Source of the DNA: Tubiluchus corallicola
Taxonomy: Eukaryota; Priapulida; Priapulimorpha; Priapulimorphida; Tubiluchidae
Assembly: GCA_030141605.1 (NCBI GenBank)
Contig: JAQGDQ010000095.1
Coordinates: 62,001 to 126,000 of the forward strand
Direction: 5' to 3'
Length of the DNA stretch: 64,000 nt
Shown here: positions 63,163-64,000 of the stretch, one piece after another
How positions within the stretch are numbered: position 1 is the stretch's first letter
Layout: the number at the start of each line of letters is the position of its first letter
Made by a program: the position numbers and the translations under genes
Notes under the pieces: model-generated
Seen by the model: only the letters and a program-made list of their open reading frames with translations
Databases searched by the model: none
Told to the model about the DNA's origin: nothing

Positions 63163-63218
63163 AGTCCTAATAATAAGCAACATGTCAGGTACTCCAAGAA
63201 TCAGTGTGCGCACGTCAC
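63163..63218 (-). CDS. Unrecognised membrane-protein gene, candidate exon (5'-most seen)
   Basis: 56 bases reading DVRTLILGVPDMLLIIRT, entering in phase 1 from acceptor tgacaccag (or phase 2 from an acceptor 11 bases earlier) and leaving in phase 0 at GACT|GTAATT. Repetitive hydrophobic strands resemble the later ectodomain exons. The donor has T at -1 and is weak. A possible next exon at 62817-62976 is open for 53 codons with matching phases but a poor acceptor. Confidence 0.22.
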
Positions 63219-63229
63219 CTGGTGTCAAA

Positions 63230-64000
63230 CTTCATAAATACAGTTACATATATTCCACTGACCAAATGCATTACAAGCTGCTAACTGATCAAATAAGGTA
63301 ATTATCAGAAACTTTACCAGAAATAACTATTTAAACAAAAGCTAAACTCATTAAAAATATTAAGAACAGCTTTTTTAGTTCCTTTGCTTATTTAAAATTT
63401 TTTTATAACAATAAGCATAAAATATCATAATTTAGTATGTGATGTGAAATTAGAGGGTTAATTAAGACCTGTTAATGTTAACGAGTTTTTAGCAATCTAC
63501 AAAATACAAACAGTGTCAACTTTTCTATTATTTTACAATATGATGATACCACTAACAATTGGCCTCAAGAATAAATCAACTCTCAATTTTATACAAAAAA
63601 CATCGTGCTCTTCAAAAGGAGCAAATGACGTAAAATTATTTATTAAAGAATTAACAAACAATGTGCAAAATAAGATTTGATTGATGTCAAACCACTATGG
63701 TCCTCAACATTCAAATAGAAAAGCTCAAACAGAAATTTCATGAAGAGACATAGTAGATGAAATCAGAAAAGAATGCAAAACACTATGATCGAAACTTTGT
63801 GCAGAAAATAAAGTGTACAACATTAGCACATCAAGAAAGTAGAATTCCATTTCTAAACATACCAAAAAAATTAACATTTACGTGTATCACATTCTTAAAC
63901 TATGTACTAATGCAGTTATTAATTGTGAGAGTTAAGGTAGGACTCCCTGTGCACGTGATTGTTAGTGCATTTACAACATGAAAGTGTTTCCGTATGTACG
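63230..64000. other. AT-rich non-coding stretch at window end
   Basis: No exon, RNA or repeat supported; further 5' exons of the minus-strand gene, if any, probably lie beyond the window or are too short to see. Confidence 0.4.

Overview
The window is animal nuclear DNA. Coding capacity is sparse and split by introns, exons are bounded by GT-AG sites, long AT-rich non-coding stretches dominate, and there are several diverged repeat and MITE-like elements but no operons or bacterial signals. The one gene that can be named is a BCL11/CTIP (EVI9-type) zinc-finger transcription factor, so the source is a metazoan. The diverged inter-finger sequence and the AT-rich background suggest an invertebrate; the phylum cannot be fixed from sequence alone.

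Layout, + strand. From 1 to about 35.9 kb no confident coding sequence is seen. The stretch holds simple repeats, a dispersed repeat family (copies near 0.23-0.75, 32.0-32.7 and 35.48-35.96 kb), a terminal-inverted-repeat element made of tandem units (16.37-16.92 kb), a long-TIR MITE-like element with a 9-bp target duplication (17.20-17.67 kb) and two promoter-like motif clusters (2.15 kb, 30.95 kb). It may be 5' flank or intron 1 of BCL11, since the usual first coding exon was not found. BCL11 exon 2 (35980-36366) carries the N-terminal C2HC finger. A 3.56-kb intron follows, with a promoter-like cluster at 38.84-39.10 kb. The large terminal exon (39925-41930) carries one single finger, a finger pair, an acidic stretch and the C-terminal three-finger DNA-binding block. 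A probable poly(A) signal lies at 42384.

Layout, - strand. From about 63.2 kb down to 47.4 kb there is a chain of short exon candidates with GT-AG sites and mutually compatible reading phases. Most are too short for an ORF threshold. Read together they give the C-terminal part of a cysteine-bearing ectodomain with two N-glycosylation sequons, then a hydrophobic helix and a basic stop-transfer stretch (RRRKTRVR), as in a type I membrane protein. I do not recognise the family. This gene would be convergent (tail to tail) with BCL11. The exon chain is the most interesting unlabelled structure in the window, but it is an inference from splice sites and phase and needs transcript or homology confirmation.

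The two genes show no evident functional link; their proximity is positional only.
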